Below, in pieces: positions 22,800 to 34,500 of a stretch of 64,000 nucleotides of DNA. Source of the stretch: Zygaena filipendulae (lineage: Eukaryota; Arthropoda; Insecta; Lepidoptera; Zygaenidae); contig OU015663.1 of assembly GCA_907165275.2 (NCBI GenBank), forward strand, positions 3,608,501 through 3,672,500, in the 5' to 3' direction. Under the pieces are notes generated by a model. The model was not told the DNA's origin. It ran no database searches and saw only the letters and a program-made list of their open reading frames with translations. Within the stretch, counting starts at the first letter, position 1. Every line of letters begins with the position of its first letter. Made by a program: the position numbers and the translations under genes.

Positions 22800-25277
22800 A
22801 TGATGTCATCGGAGGAGGAGGCGGACTCACACGCGCCCTACTCAGATAAGCTGCTAAAGAAACAGAAACGCGCCAGACAGCGCGTGGACGCCGGCGAGCC
22901 GCGCAATTCTTACTCGATTCTCGCGACGAACGGACCCGCGCCCGCGCGCACCGCACTTATGAGTAGCGGACTCTACGGCGCCATGTTCGAGGGCCGCCAA
23001 CACTTCGGTCTCTTCGGGCCGGGCTACGCGCCTGCCGAAATGTTGAACGAACTCTTCGGACGTACGCCCAAACAGGAGGACAACGGCGACGAAGCATCCG
23101 GTGGTGATATTACGCATCGGGTGTTACGTGATATTTTACAAAGTCGAAAGAAGGATTTACTAAGACTATCCCCGGACAATAATAACGTGCTCGCGAACAA
23201 CAACAACGATGAACCGAAAGAGAAACGATCTCCGGAGCGACCTAGGTCGAGTGACTCCCGACCGGACCTAGACGACGCGTTGTTAGCTCTGGACAGTGCT
23301 GGTGATTCGCGAACTTCGCCGCCTCCCGCACCTATGTCGGAGCCGCTGCTCGCGCCTAAATCGGAACCTGAAGATCGTGATAGTGACGCACAACGCTCCT
23401 CGCCCCGACCTCTCGATGTGAAACGTGCTCGTGTTGAGAACATAGTGTCGACCATGCGTGCTAGCCCCGCTCCACAACAACCACAAGTGAACGGTTGCAA
23501 GAAACGGAAGTTGTACCAACCGCAGCAACACGACGGCGCCGCGGAGCGATACGGCACCAGCCACGGCAGCAGTGCACATACGGTGTCGGATGATTCGGAC
23601 GATGAAGGTAACCAACCACCTATTAAACAAAAGTTAGAAGAAAAAAATGCTTTGAAATCGCAACTACGTAGTATGCAAGAACAGTTAGCTGAAATGCAAG
23701 AGAAATATATGAGATTGTGCAATCGTATGGGGCACGAATCGGAAACGGTCGACAACGAGGGTGCTTCTAGTGACATTGAACAGATCGACGATCCTGTGCC
23801 TAAATCAGAGCCTGCCTCGCCTGTAAAGGAAGTGCCTCCACAGATACCAAACAACCCCACGCCGAATATGTTATCACAGGTGATGAGTAAAATGATGTCG
23901 GCAAAAATGCATGCTCATGCGGCGGCACATCCACACCTTCCACCCGGATTCAACGGATCCCTACCGATGATGCCTCATCTGCCACCCAACGACCACATGC
24001 ACCCACCGCATCCTCACCAGCATCTCAATAATGCTGCGGCAATGTACCTTAATGTAAGTCAAAAGCTGTTCTTGGAGCAGGAGGCTCGTATGAAAGAAGC
24101 GGCTGAACAACAACAACAGCAACAACAACAACAAATTAGTCAACAACAGAGGCCTCAATCTAATCAACACTCACCCCAGCAGAGACAGCTAGGGCAAACG
24201 CCAAAACCCCCACTATCATCGGAACTCGCTGAAAGATTGGATGCTCTACGCAGTAACGCGGGATCAGTGGGACCAGTCAGTGGGGCAGACTTGGAGGGTC
24301 TAGCGGAGGTGCTTAAAAACGAGATTAGTGCATCATTAACTACTCTCATCGACTCGATCGTCACTCGCTTTGTGCATCAGCGGAGGAGCATGGGAAAACA
24401 GTCGGAGGCGGCGGCGGCGGCTGCGGACCAGCTCAATAAAGACTTGATACGAGCGACGCGGCTCCTGGAGAAGAGGTCTCCGACGCCAAAAGTGCCGGAG
24501 AGGCCACCGGGACAGATGTCAGGTAACCCAACCGTCCATCACACGGGTGCACCAAACGGTGTCCCGTTTATGACACACAACCAAATATTGTTGAGTCAAA
24601 TGAACGGTCCGCGCGCGCCAGGCGGAGCGGCGTTCCAGCTGCACGCCGAGAGCGGTGGACCCGGGCATGGCACTCACATCCGCCCTCCGACAGGCATGTT
24701 TCAGACGCCACCGAAACCGCTGGCACCTATCTACGGGCCTATGAATGGCCACTTCGAGAGGGAGCCGAACCCGGAGCAGAACGAAGCGCTCAGCCTCGTC
24801 GTCACACCGAAGAAGAAGCGGCACAAGGTGACCGACACGCGCATCACGCCGCGCACCGTGAGCCGCATCCTGGGCGAGGGCGTGGGGCAGTCGCCGGAGA
24901 GTAAATTCTCGGAGTCGCCGTCGCCGCGGCCGTATCCAGGCGGTATGGTGCTACCGACATCGGTGGCGATACCGAACCCGTCGTTGCATGAGAGCCAGGT
25001 GTTCTCGCCGTACTCGCCGTTCTTCGGGGCCGGTGGTGGGCTGGGGCGGTCCCCTCCAGCGCCGGAGCGCGACTCGCCGCCGCTGCCGCACGCGCCGGTG
25101 CTGCTGCACCCCGCGCTGATGGCGGCGGCGCACCACACGTCACCCGACTACCTGCGCCACCACCACGCACACGCGCCGCAGCACGCCCCCCCGCCGCACC
25201 ACCCCCACATGGACTTGCAGGATCCGCACTCCGATTGCAACTCCACGGACCTGCCTTACGACGGAGCTCAGCCTACT
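22800..25277 (+). CDS. pros: prospero homeobox protein, coding exon 1 (residues 1-826)
   Basis: First and largest coding exon of the insect Prospero/Prox1 transcription factor, a nuclear regulator of neural precursor fate. The spliced protein is 985 residues; Drosophila Pros is about 1400 and vertebrate Prox1 about 740. Visible in order: conserved basic N-terminal block with KLLKKQKRARQRVDAG (17-32), KRARVENIVSTMR (208-220; Prox1 has a near-identical KRARVENII block), basic CKKRKL (233-238), predicted coiled coil (about 276-308), His/Pro-rich stretch (370-410), nine-Gln run (437-445), amphipathic LKNEISASLTTLIDSIV (505-521) matching a Prox1 segment, NLS-like TPKKKRHK (669-676) followed by TDTRITPRTVSRIL, then IPNPSLHESQVFSPYSPFF (724-742). 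Start: ATGATG at 22800 with an in-frame TAG at 22782-22784 just upstream. The open frame runs to a TGA at 25305, but homology with Pros stops at Thr826, where a U12-type donor begins. Dense CpG codon use in the 3' half contrasts with the AT-rich surroundings. Confidence 0.96.
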
Positions 25278-26545
25278 ATATCCTTTTCAATACAACGAGC
25301 TATTTGACAACTTTGCTTTTTATGATCTTTCTACCATGGTTTTATTTTCTTTTTAGAAGATTTAAAAAAAAAACCTTTTTTCAATTGATTTACAAGCTAA
25401 ACCAGTTTTAGTGACGCCACTTTTGTAGTGATCAGTCTCAGGACTTATTGAGCGACCTGTTACCTATGTGACACGATCAACGAAATCCGAGCTAATACTT
25501 GACCGATTACAAATCCCCGCACGAAACGTACGCCCACAGATATCTTGTTTCTTTAGTGTTTAACCTCACGACTGCCGCCGCCCACTTCCTACTTAGCCGT
25601 TAGGTACCTACATTACGACTTTGGAAACCCCACAAATGCTGTGGTTTCTACGTTTGTTACTATGCCCTTATTACAGTTGACAAAGTCAAGAAAATTATAC
25701 TTACTTCACTACGCATATTAACCACAACTTTATACATGAATTTTTCCTTAGCATTCTGTTAACTAAATGCGACTGTTCTTTAAAACAACCTTGTACATTA
25801 CATACATTGTAATTCAAAGTTCCTAACTCAAACTCTATCATCCCAATTTTCTATATATCAAATCAAAATAACAAGTATCTTCATTATTACAAAAAATCAC
25901 TGTGCGTATAAATAGGGTACGGCATTAGAAGCAAGCAAACACCACAGGCACACAGCAGCTAAGGCACGTTATAAGATTAGATGCGAATGGATAAAGTACT
26001 TGTGGTGCTTCATACCCGTAAATAAGCCTACTATGTAGTAATGCTAAGATATATACCCATATACATATATATAGATTTAAACCTTTCATTAATCATTTAA
26101 AAAAACTCCAACGGAACTAGAATCTGATACGTACCTACATAAAAATCTCAAAGCATGCCCAAATAGGTACTTAATTAATTTTTATCAATGGTTTTTTTTA
26201 ACAAAAATAAAAAAATTAAATAACTATAAAGTTATAAAACTTTACTTATTTATTAATATCATTATCAAAGGTCACTTTCAAACTGTACTGATTGTTGTTG
26301 GTGTTTTTTCGTGCATCATATCATATCATATTTACATTCATTTTTTCAACGATATTTTTTTTTTAGTTTCTTATATAAACCTTTAAACTTTTAGACTCTC
26401 CAATACCTACAGTACTTACAAATTTTTAAAGCTTATTAATTCCAATACTAATAAAATACAATTTGGGTAGAACATAAATGGCTGGCCATTAACTGTTTTA
26501 TGTGTGCATAATATTATACCAATGTGATCCTTAACTCCACTGCAC
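25278..26545 (+). other. pros: AT-AC minor-class (U12-type) intron of prospero
   Basis: 1268-bp intron in phase 0 inside the segment just before the homeodomain. The donor reads ATATCCTTTT at 25278-25287, a perfect U12 AT-AC 5' splice site. The 3' end carries the branch site TCCTTAAC (26528-26535), and the intron ends GCAC at 26542-26545, 11 nt after the branch A. Joining at these points gives ...[19 protein letters not shown], matching the known Pros protein across the junction. No GT occurs between the donor and the in-frame TGA at 25305, so an ordinary U2-type splice cannot replace it nearby. Drosophila prospero is known to carry an AT-AC twintron at this place. The interior holds AT-rich DNA and no recognisable mobile element. 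Confidence 0.93.
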
Positions 26546-26700
26546 TCCTCGACATTGACGCCGATGCATCTGCGCAAAGCGAAACTCATGTTCTTCTGGG
26601 TGAGATATCCCAGTTCGTCGGTGCTCAAGATGTACTTCCCGGACATCAAATTCAACAAGAACAACACAGCGCAACTCGTCAAATGGTTCTCCAATTTTAG
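26546..26700 (+). CDS. pros: prospero coding exon 2 (start of homeo-Prospero domain)
   Basis: 155 nt coding residues 827-877 plus two bases of Arg878. The translation [20 protein letters not shown]...[17 protein letters not shown] is the first two thirds of the atypical Prospero homeodomain, nearly identical to Drosophila Pros; PSSSV replaces PSSAV there. Recognition-helix residues WFSNF are present at 873-877. The 5' boundary is the AC end of the U12-type intron at 26545; the only nearby alternative AC (26540) would put the exon in a frame that stops at once. The 3' boundary is a strong U2 donor, AG|gtaagt at 26701. Confidence 0.95.
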
Positions 26701-26851
26701 GTAAGTGTTTTGAATCCTATACATATAATATGAGCTTTGTATTATGTCCTTCCTCAGGGTTTGAGTTGTTTCCACGCCAAGTTTCATAAAAATATTTCTT
26801 GTTCAGTCAATTTAGTCATAAAAGTATAAATAAAAATAAATAAATTATTAT

Positions 26852-27132
26852 TAAAAAAAAAAAATAAAAAACAATAGACACATATTTTTGGCTTTTTCAA
26901 ATTAATGAAAATATACAGAGATAAAGCGCATTAAAGTTTAGGGTTCCCGAGCTCGTGACGTCATTAACCGGTATAAGCCCCCATACAAACTGCACCGGTT
27001 AGTGACGTCACGCGAAATTTCAACTCAATGTAAGTATCGCCGTTGTTTTTTGATTACGCAAAAAAAAATACGTGTCCAATATTTTTCGTTAATCCACAAG
27101 AAAGACTAAAAGAAAATAGTCAACAAGCCCAT
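26852..27132 (+). mobile_element. CRE-bearing MITE copy, 5'-truncated
   Basis: Begins within a poly(A)-like run and carries the family core with TGACGTCA at 26956-26963 and 27003-27010; ends agtcaacaagcccatt. It sits 150 bp after the donor of prospero exon 2. A CTAG-terminated scrap follows at 27140-27165. Confidence 0.7.
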
Positions 27133-27379
27133 TCATGGGGGCGATACCGCGAGACACAGCTAGTTTCTCATTATTACGATAAAATTTAGTACTATTTCGT
27201 AATATTTTAACTATCTCCCGACTGTTTTGCAAATGTTATTTCTGCATCATTAGTTTTGGTACCTATGCGGTTTTATATCGGATAATAACAGAGGTAGGTA
27301 TTATAATTTAAACAAAATTAATGTTATCCTCAACAGCAAGAAAACTAATTGGTAAACGTTTAATATAATTATCTTGTTC

Positions 27380-27708
27380 AATAGGGATGTTGACTACTTT
27401 TAAAAATCAAAATTCTAATTAGTCCGTCAGTTAGAAAATAAAAAAACAATAGACACGTATTTTTTGCTTTTTCAAATAAATTAAAATATACAGAGATAAA
27501 GCGCATTAAAGTTTAGGGTGAGGGGGTCGTGACGTCACTAACCGCAAAAACCGCCATACAAACTGTCAGAATAGTGACGTCACGCGAAATTTCAACTCAA
27601 TATATCGCCGTTATTTTTTGATTACGTAAAAAAAGAAAAAATACGTGTCCAATATTTTTTAATAATCTACAAGACGGACTAAAAAAAAATTAGTCAACAT
27701 GCCCATTT
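27380..27708 (+). mobile_element. CRE-bearing MITE, best-preserved copy
   Basis: Inverted ends aatagggatgttgacta and tagtcaacatgcccatt. Inner repeats agtccgtc...acacgtattttttg and caaaaatacgtgt-like...gacggact pair over about 80 bp. Two intact TGACGTCA sites at 27530-27537 and 27575-27582, 45 bp apart. It lies 250 bp from another copy of the same family. Confidence 0.75.
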
Positions 27709-28353
27709 TACTATAATGAACTGAGGGAAACAGTAGGTGTATGCAAAATAATATAAATGCACACGTAGAACTGATATGACTTCCAATTTATCATTTACCA
27801 AAAAAAAACTTACTACAAGTAGGTAAAGTGTCTCCAATCATATCAAATAATCTGACTATGGACATGAAATCGTGGTCAGATCAACCTTACGATGCCTGAC
27901 TCCATACATCCTGATCCACCCTGTAATTGAATCGCATTTTACATATAACTACGCTGTGACATCATTTAAAAAAAAACATACGTCATACAGTCGAATTGAG
28001 AACCTTCCACCTTTTTTTGAAATCGGTTAAAAAACTAAACATAACAAAACATACAAGACGTTTCAATTTGAATTTCTCCCCGAAAACCAGCACAATGTTT
28101 AATAGCAATCCCGGTTTCTTCCGACTTAGTTTATCGATAATCCAATAATAATACTCTAAAAGGGTTGTGAATTCACTATTTCCTATTTAACAATCCGCTG
28201 TGGGGCAGCCCTAAAACTGTCAAAGTTACTGACGATTGACCGAATTAAAACGGGTGTGTCAAAACAAATTAACGTTTTGATAGTTCTTTAATTAAGTATG
28301 ATTTACCTAAGAACAAATAAGTTGACGCTACTGACTTAACTAATTATATAAAA

Positions 28354-28553
28354 ACTAGCTGTGCCCCGCGGTTTCGACCGCGGTAATTTCGGAGTTCCCG
28401 CGAGAATTCCAGGATAAAAAGTAACCTATGTCCTTCTCTGTACCCCTGACAACGTGCATGTCAAATTTCATCCAAATCCGTTCAGCCGTTTTTGCGTGAT
28501 TGAGTAACAAACATCGAAACATCCACACTTTTACATTTATAATATTAGTAGGA
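28354..28553 (-). mobile_element. complete Helitron-like (Lep1-type) element
   Basis: actagctgtgccccgcggtt at the left with its hairpin ccgcggtttcgaccgcgg, and tttataatattagtagga at the right. About 200 bp, well preserved, inside the large prospero intron. Confidence 0.75.
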
Positions 28554-31500
28554 TTAAACTTGTTATGTGTAGACGTTCAATTATAAAAAAACCTTTATCG
28601 ATACATACAATATACTTAACTACATAAATAAAACCATAATATACGCACATTTTCTTACAAGTTAATTGAAGGTAATTCGTTCACAATAACAAAGTTAATG
28701 AGCTTATTTATTTAGTGCAGACTTTAGAAATAATTAACCAAAGGAAAACCAAGAAATAAATGTCTGGATACCTACCACAAAACAGCCTACGGCAGGCAAC
28801 TTTATGACTATAGTCTTGTTATAACAAGACCTAACGGAATAAATAATGAAGAAATTACATTGAGTATTATCGTAATATAATATAGGTATGATATCAAGGC
28901 AGAGATACAAAGGGTGTAGTTGTGACATAGAGCCTTTAATTTGAACATCGAAGACACCAGTCCACAATAAACATTCATTTAATCTAGGAAATTATAGAGG
29001 TGGATACAAGAAATCACATTTTATGAACAATATCTACTCGTAAGTGTAGTTTCTAGTACATTTATTAACCCATTACTTAATAGAGTAGATTCTCTATCAG
29101 TCTATAGTCTAGTCTTAGTAGATTTATATAATATGTTACCTACAGCGTACCTTTATCAGTTGAAAAATATTTGTTTACCATATTATGATGCAATATTTTG
29201 ATTAAGCTGTGACGAATATATTTAACTAAGGCGACTTTAACTCTTTGTTGCCAAAATCCATATGGCCCCTTTTGGTAATGTGGATTCCCAATTACATTTC
29301 AACATCGATTCGTAAACACACCTTTCTACATATTATTTATTCTATTCGAGGAATATTATTACAGTCTTATTTGAACGAAATATTTATTATGTATTTGATA
29401 ATTAACCTCAAGGTAAAATGAAACATTGAGGTAAATGATGCGAATTTTTTTTCCTCAAAATTCAATATTGCAATTACAAAAGGCACAGATACCTACATAC
29501 AGTGAAATCGCAAACGTCAAAAGAAGAATTATTCTTTTCACAATATTGATTAATACTTGAATAAATTTGTTATCTAAGGCCGTAGATAAACGCTCACCTG
29601 CCGAGGCATCTACGATAACCGTTACCCCTTCTTTCGATATCGATAAATCAAACAACACGACACTATTACGACTCTCTCCTTCACACGTATGCGTGAAGAG
29701 CTAGAGGTAGATAAGTAGGCATTAGGGCAAAGCATATCGCGTCCATAAAGTCGTCGATAAGTATCGAATATAATATATGCGCACGCGTCATATTCGCCTA
29801 TGTATGCCTAACACTCGAAACTTCTGATATATGTAGGTAATATGAAAAGCTTAGCGGCGCTATCTCAAGCCATATCACTATCTACAATTGTATCTAAGTT
29901 AGATAGATAAACGGAATACTTGGTAAAAGCTTTGATAAAATGTGTTTTTGTTAGGTACACTTAGATATCCAAACAATAAAAGTACCTACGGCTACATGTG
30001 TTGCTGACTATTGCATGTGACGGTTTAGAGATTACCCCCTATAACATCACATACTCACGAACTCACAATTCACAGACTCACAAACTTTAGCTCTTTATCA
30101 TATCAGTATAGATAAGGATGCACGTAAGATTTTATACTTTCGTTACTTTCGTTGCACGACCTTACTTGTGACTTTTCTTAGTCAACTATACCAAGTTTAA
30201 TTTAAATCTCACAAAAATATAGTTTTATAACATCTATTACATTTAAAAAGAACAAATATGATGTATTACCTTTTAAACTTTAAGTAAAAAACTTAATTAA
30301 CACTTCTCACCCATATAAGATAATCAAAACATAAAGTAAACATAAAAAAAAAGCAAAATTCTTCATAAAAAAAATAAATCGACTTGTAGCTTAGTCCATT
30401 AGTACTTATTGTCCGTTTAATGGTTGCATTGTGGACAACGGAAAACGGCCATTTCCTTGGCGATAAACATCTCTGAAAGGACACTGAAAGGGTGAGGGGT
30501 TCGGTGTAATTTTACAATCGGCACGGAAGGCAATTACGTGTCCAAGGTGTCCTGTTTAGATTTACTTCACGTCCACGGAAAATGGACGGCGTTTTAAAAT
30601 GGCCACGTCGATTAATGCATATCCAAGTGGTCAAGCTCACTTAAAAAAAAACTTAGTCCTCATAATAATCGATTCTTCCTAATTTAAATTCAAAATTGAA
30701 TCGAATCAAACAATCAACTCTCTTAAGTTTCTCTCACGAAGCCAGTCTATCTCGTTTCAGCAACTATTTTGAGGGCTCACGCTCGATCGAAAAACTGGAG
30801 GTGGATCGTTTTTCTCATAGTAAGAAAAAGTTTTCGCTTCATTTTCATTATCTCTTAGTTCAAATTACTAAGTTCAACGTTAGTAGAATTAGCGTCGTAT
30901 TTAGGGCAAACCTACAGAATTATCGATTACTCAACTCTCCAGCTTTGACGTACGTATACCTAATCTTCTAATTTATTTTTTTACTTGATAAACAGATGTT
31001 TAATTAAAAAGTTATGCCAATTTACGTTCAACAAAATATACAATCTATTAATTGAATCGTAATCAAGAATACGATTACAAAAGTCAAACTCCACGATAGC
31101 CTCTAAAACATCGATAAAAAAAACCATCGATATTAATGACACGATAAAAATAATTATTATGTTGCATTGCATTATGAAAATAAAACGTGTTGATAAAATT
31201 GAGTTTATGTGATCATTAACAACATGCTGTTTCAGATTGTTCATGATTATATTTTAACGGTTTTTTTACTCGGCATAGAGAAGTAAAGACGGGAATCTCT
31301 TCATAGTTCACACACGACTGGCCACTTGTTGACTACCGTCTAGGACGACTCAAGGGCACTATGCAAAAAGAGCTCTCGGTTAGGTACACGTCGATGCGCT
31401 TTCTCTATGTGACTTCAGCTTCACCTTTCAAAGCAAACCAACCTACATCTTCGGGCCTATTGCAATTGTCTTCACACCGCCCAACTGGCAACTTTCTAAC

Positions 31501-34500
31501 TGGCAAACTTTTTCTTTGAAAGCGTTGACACAGTCTTCATGGAATCACTCTCTCTGTGGACTTAAAACAAACATCCTTTGCTCAAAGTCTTTTCAAAGAC
31601 AAATTCTTTTGGTGCGCACCAACTCAAAGAAGTGCAACGGGCGCGCAAACAAAGAGTCACTCGTAGAATTAGCCGCCGCGACGACGATAGCACTAATTAG
31701 GAACGGTGACTCGTTTAAGTTATTTCACTTAATTAAGTTGCGCAGAAGTGGTCTGCGGTGGCGTGGCCGGCCCGCCAGAGAAGGCGTCGTAAATTGTTAG
31801 AACACGGGCAACACTCCAATTAATCTTTTTACACATCCACCTAGTCGCGCGAGGGTGTGTAGAGACTAGTGAGCACTTACCGCTAGGTTTGTGCTTTTTT
31901 TAAAAAAAAAAATTTTAATGCTGCGACGACATTTTGCATAATTTTCCTACATTTATTACCATGGCCGCTACTTATTGTAGCTGTTTGAAAATAAAGACCT
32001 AAACACGGATAAATCGGACTGACTGGAAATAAATATTTCAACACGGGAAAAAAACAATTGACGATAACCTTTAGTTGCAGTTTTTGGCGGGAATCGAAGT
32101 AGTCGGTCGGTATAGGTAGGTAATATGTGCGAATAGTCATGAGTAGGTATCTCATTCTGAACAAGATGATATAAATATACGTATCTATTCGTATAAACCT
32201 ACCTACTTATAAACTTTGTAGATATTTTTTTCATATCAACAGCAGGCTAAAATTTCCTCATCTGTGAGGACTCTTGGCGCCGTAACGGAAATCTAGCCAA
32301 CCTTACGTCGCAATTTCGATATGCCTCTTTGATTCACCACGCTCTACGGCTAGAGTTTCGTGCGCGGATATATAAGAGGGAATAAGGCCAATATGAAAAA
32401 AAATATATGTTTTTAATTACATAATTATTAATCTAAGTTCCACATTTTATAGACCGCTGCGCTACCACTCAAAATTTTATCAAAGTGTAAAGAAAAACCG
32501 AGTTATTTTCACCGGGCGTACGATATATGGTGCTTATGTATTCCTGGTTGTTAATTTAAATAGGTGCCTAGGTATCTAGATAAATTGAATTGAAAGAAAT
32601 CTAGGCAGTTAGTGGAGTATCATCCCCCGGCGTGCGGAGTCAAGTAAACACGGCATTGTGTAAGGAAACTCTTAAACTTAATTGGGTGGGCTAATACACT
32701 GCGCCCATGTGAAGTCTAATTTACGTGTTAACATTTTTAATAAGGCCGGCGAGGCGGGGGCTCCAAGTGGACGGCTATTAACATCGCACCGCCAGTAATT
32801 AATACAACCCTTTCGAGGAAGCTTATGAGTACTTAGTTATGCTTTCTCAAAAGCTGCTAATTACACGTCACTCCTTGATAAAAAAAAAATCCACCTGATA
32901 AGCTATCAAAACGCTAATGAAATTAGTAAACCTCATGTTTTATTTCACAGGCGGCAAAGGCGAATATATGTAGATATCTGGGTGTAGGTATGTACGTACA
33001 ATCTTTTTTGTCCTAGTAATTACGTCTTCACTCCCGAATTAAGGTTCACACGCACGCGACGCGCAAGTAGTTGCAAGAGCGGGGTGCGGCTGGATATTTA
33101 CATATCATTGCGATACACTAGCCATTATAAAATATTAGCCTTTCGCCGGGCATCGTCGTTAATAATATAATTAAAAACACGCTAAGGTGTGGTCCGGTCC
33201 TTACTTATCGTTTTAATCAAGAAAGCACCTATTGTGTTATTACTTGAATTGTGACGCTTCGTCCAACATGTGGCGCGTTCCAACTCTATCATTATTCTTC
33301 GTTAAATTCAAATTTGGAACGCGAAAATATGTTATTTAAAGTTGTCATAATAATAGATATATACCTACCTACGTATATTATTCAAAGCGGATTTTGTTTT
33401 TGAGTCAAGGAGAGGCATGCTGATAATACTTGTACTGTGATACCTACATTAAGAGTTTTATAGAATTAAAATCATTTATGCGTCCACGATGAATCAACGA
33501 TTTCAACAATATGTAGAGCAGTATTAAGTATAGTTCATTGTGTGCTGTTTATGTGTGCGTAAACCGTCTATCCATCAACTAATGAAAGCTGCAGGTAATT
33601 AGGAAAGTGGTGGTTTCTTCCGACTGACGTTATCTTGTCTTCGATGGGGCATTAAGTTTTTAATTACTCAGTACACTGCCCTGCGGCTGTTATGATATCG
33701 ATTTTGATATTAGACCTAGATTTTTTTCGACTTTTATAGTCAAGATCTATGCAATGATTGTCGAAAATGGCATAATATCACGCCGAAATGCTTCACTAAC
33801 GTATATTCATGGTATACTCGTACAGTAACAAAGTAAAATGAAGTTGCTTAAATTTCTTCTTAAAAAAAAATTAATAGAATTATTGCATTATTGCATTATT
33901 ACCGATTATTACCGACTGTGATTATAGCATTTTTTTTTCTTAACCAATTTTTTTGAAACAATTTTTTCATTTTTTATTTTTTATGTACCTAGTAAGTAAG
34001 TAAATCCAGATTTAGTTGTCATACCGCGAGCACTGAAGTTAGTAGGTACTTACTCTTTTTTTATTTATTTTTTGTATAAAATTAAAGAATAGATGAAACT
34101 TTGACAAATGGTATTGCATGAGAAAAAAACGTGTCATATAGGTACGTACGTACGTGGCTCGCAAGTTGTTTGACATGCGATGCCGACAGCGACACGCCTT
34201 GCGAAGTCTCGAAGGAGCGGGCGCGGTGTTCTTTCATTACTGTCCACCTTAAAATACTTAATACCGCTAAGCTCTAATGACACACGAGTTTTGGGCGGGA
34301 ACGTCACGCGATCTTTGTATTTTTTTTTTCACCTACGTAACTAGGTGGCAGTTAAAGTTAACATCAAATAAGGAATGCTTATAATTTTTATTCGCAGTTT
34401 TTAGCGTTTTTGTTTTTATTTATAAAAAAGGTAAAAACATACATACATATTCTAAGGTGTAGAGTTTGAGAAGTTAGACCTTGTCGAGTTAAGGGTGTGT

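Noticed and set aside
22577..22849. 90-codon + frame overlapping the prospero start
   Set aside because: Different frame from prospero, Ala/Arg-rich because of CpG content, no homology.
23024..23860. 278-codon minus-strand frame
   Set aside because: Antisense shadow of prospero exon 1; low-complexity Ser/Gly composition and no family resemblance.
24731..25170. Several 61-135-codon minus-strand frames
   Set aside because: Stop-poor antisense of CG-rich prospero codons.
25278..25307. Last nine codons of the exon 1 frame (ISFSIQRAI) as normal Prospero C terminus
   Set aside because: They are the start of the AT-AC intron; conserved homeodomain exons follow in frame after splicing.
26416..26787. 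123-codon minus-strand frame over prospero exon 2
   Set aside because: Antisense of a conserved exon plus intron; the + strand has the homology.
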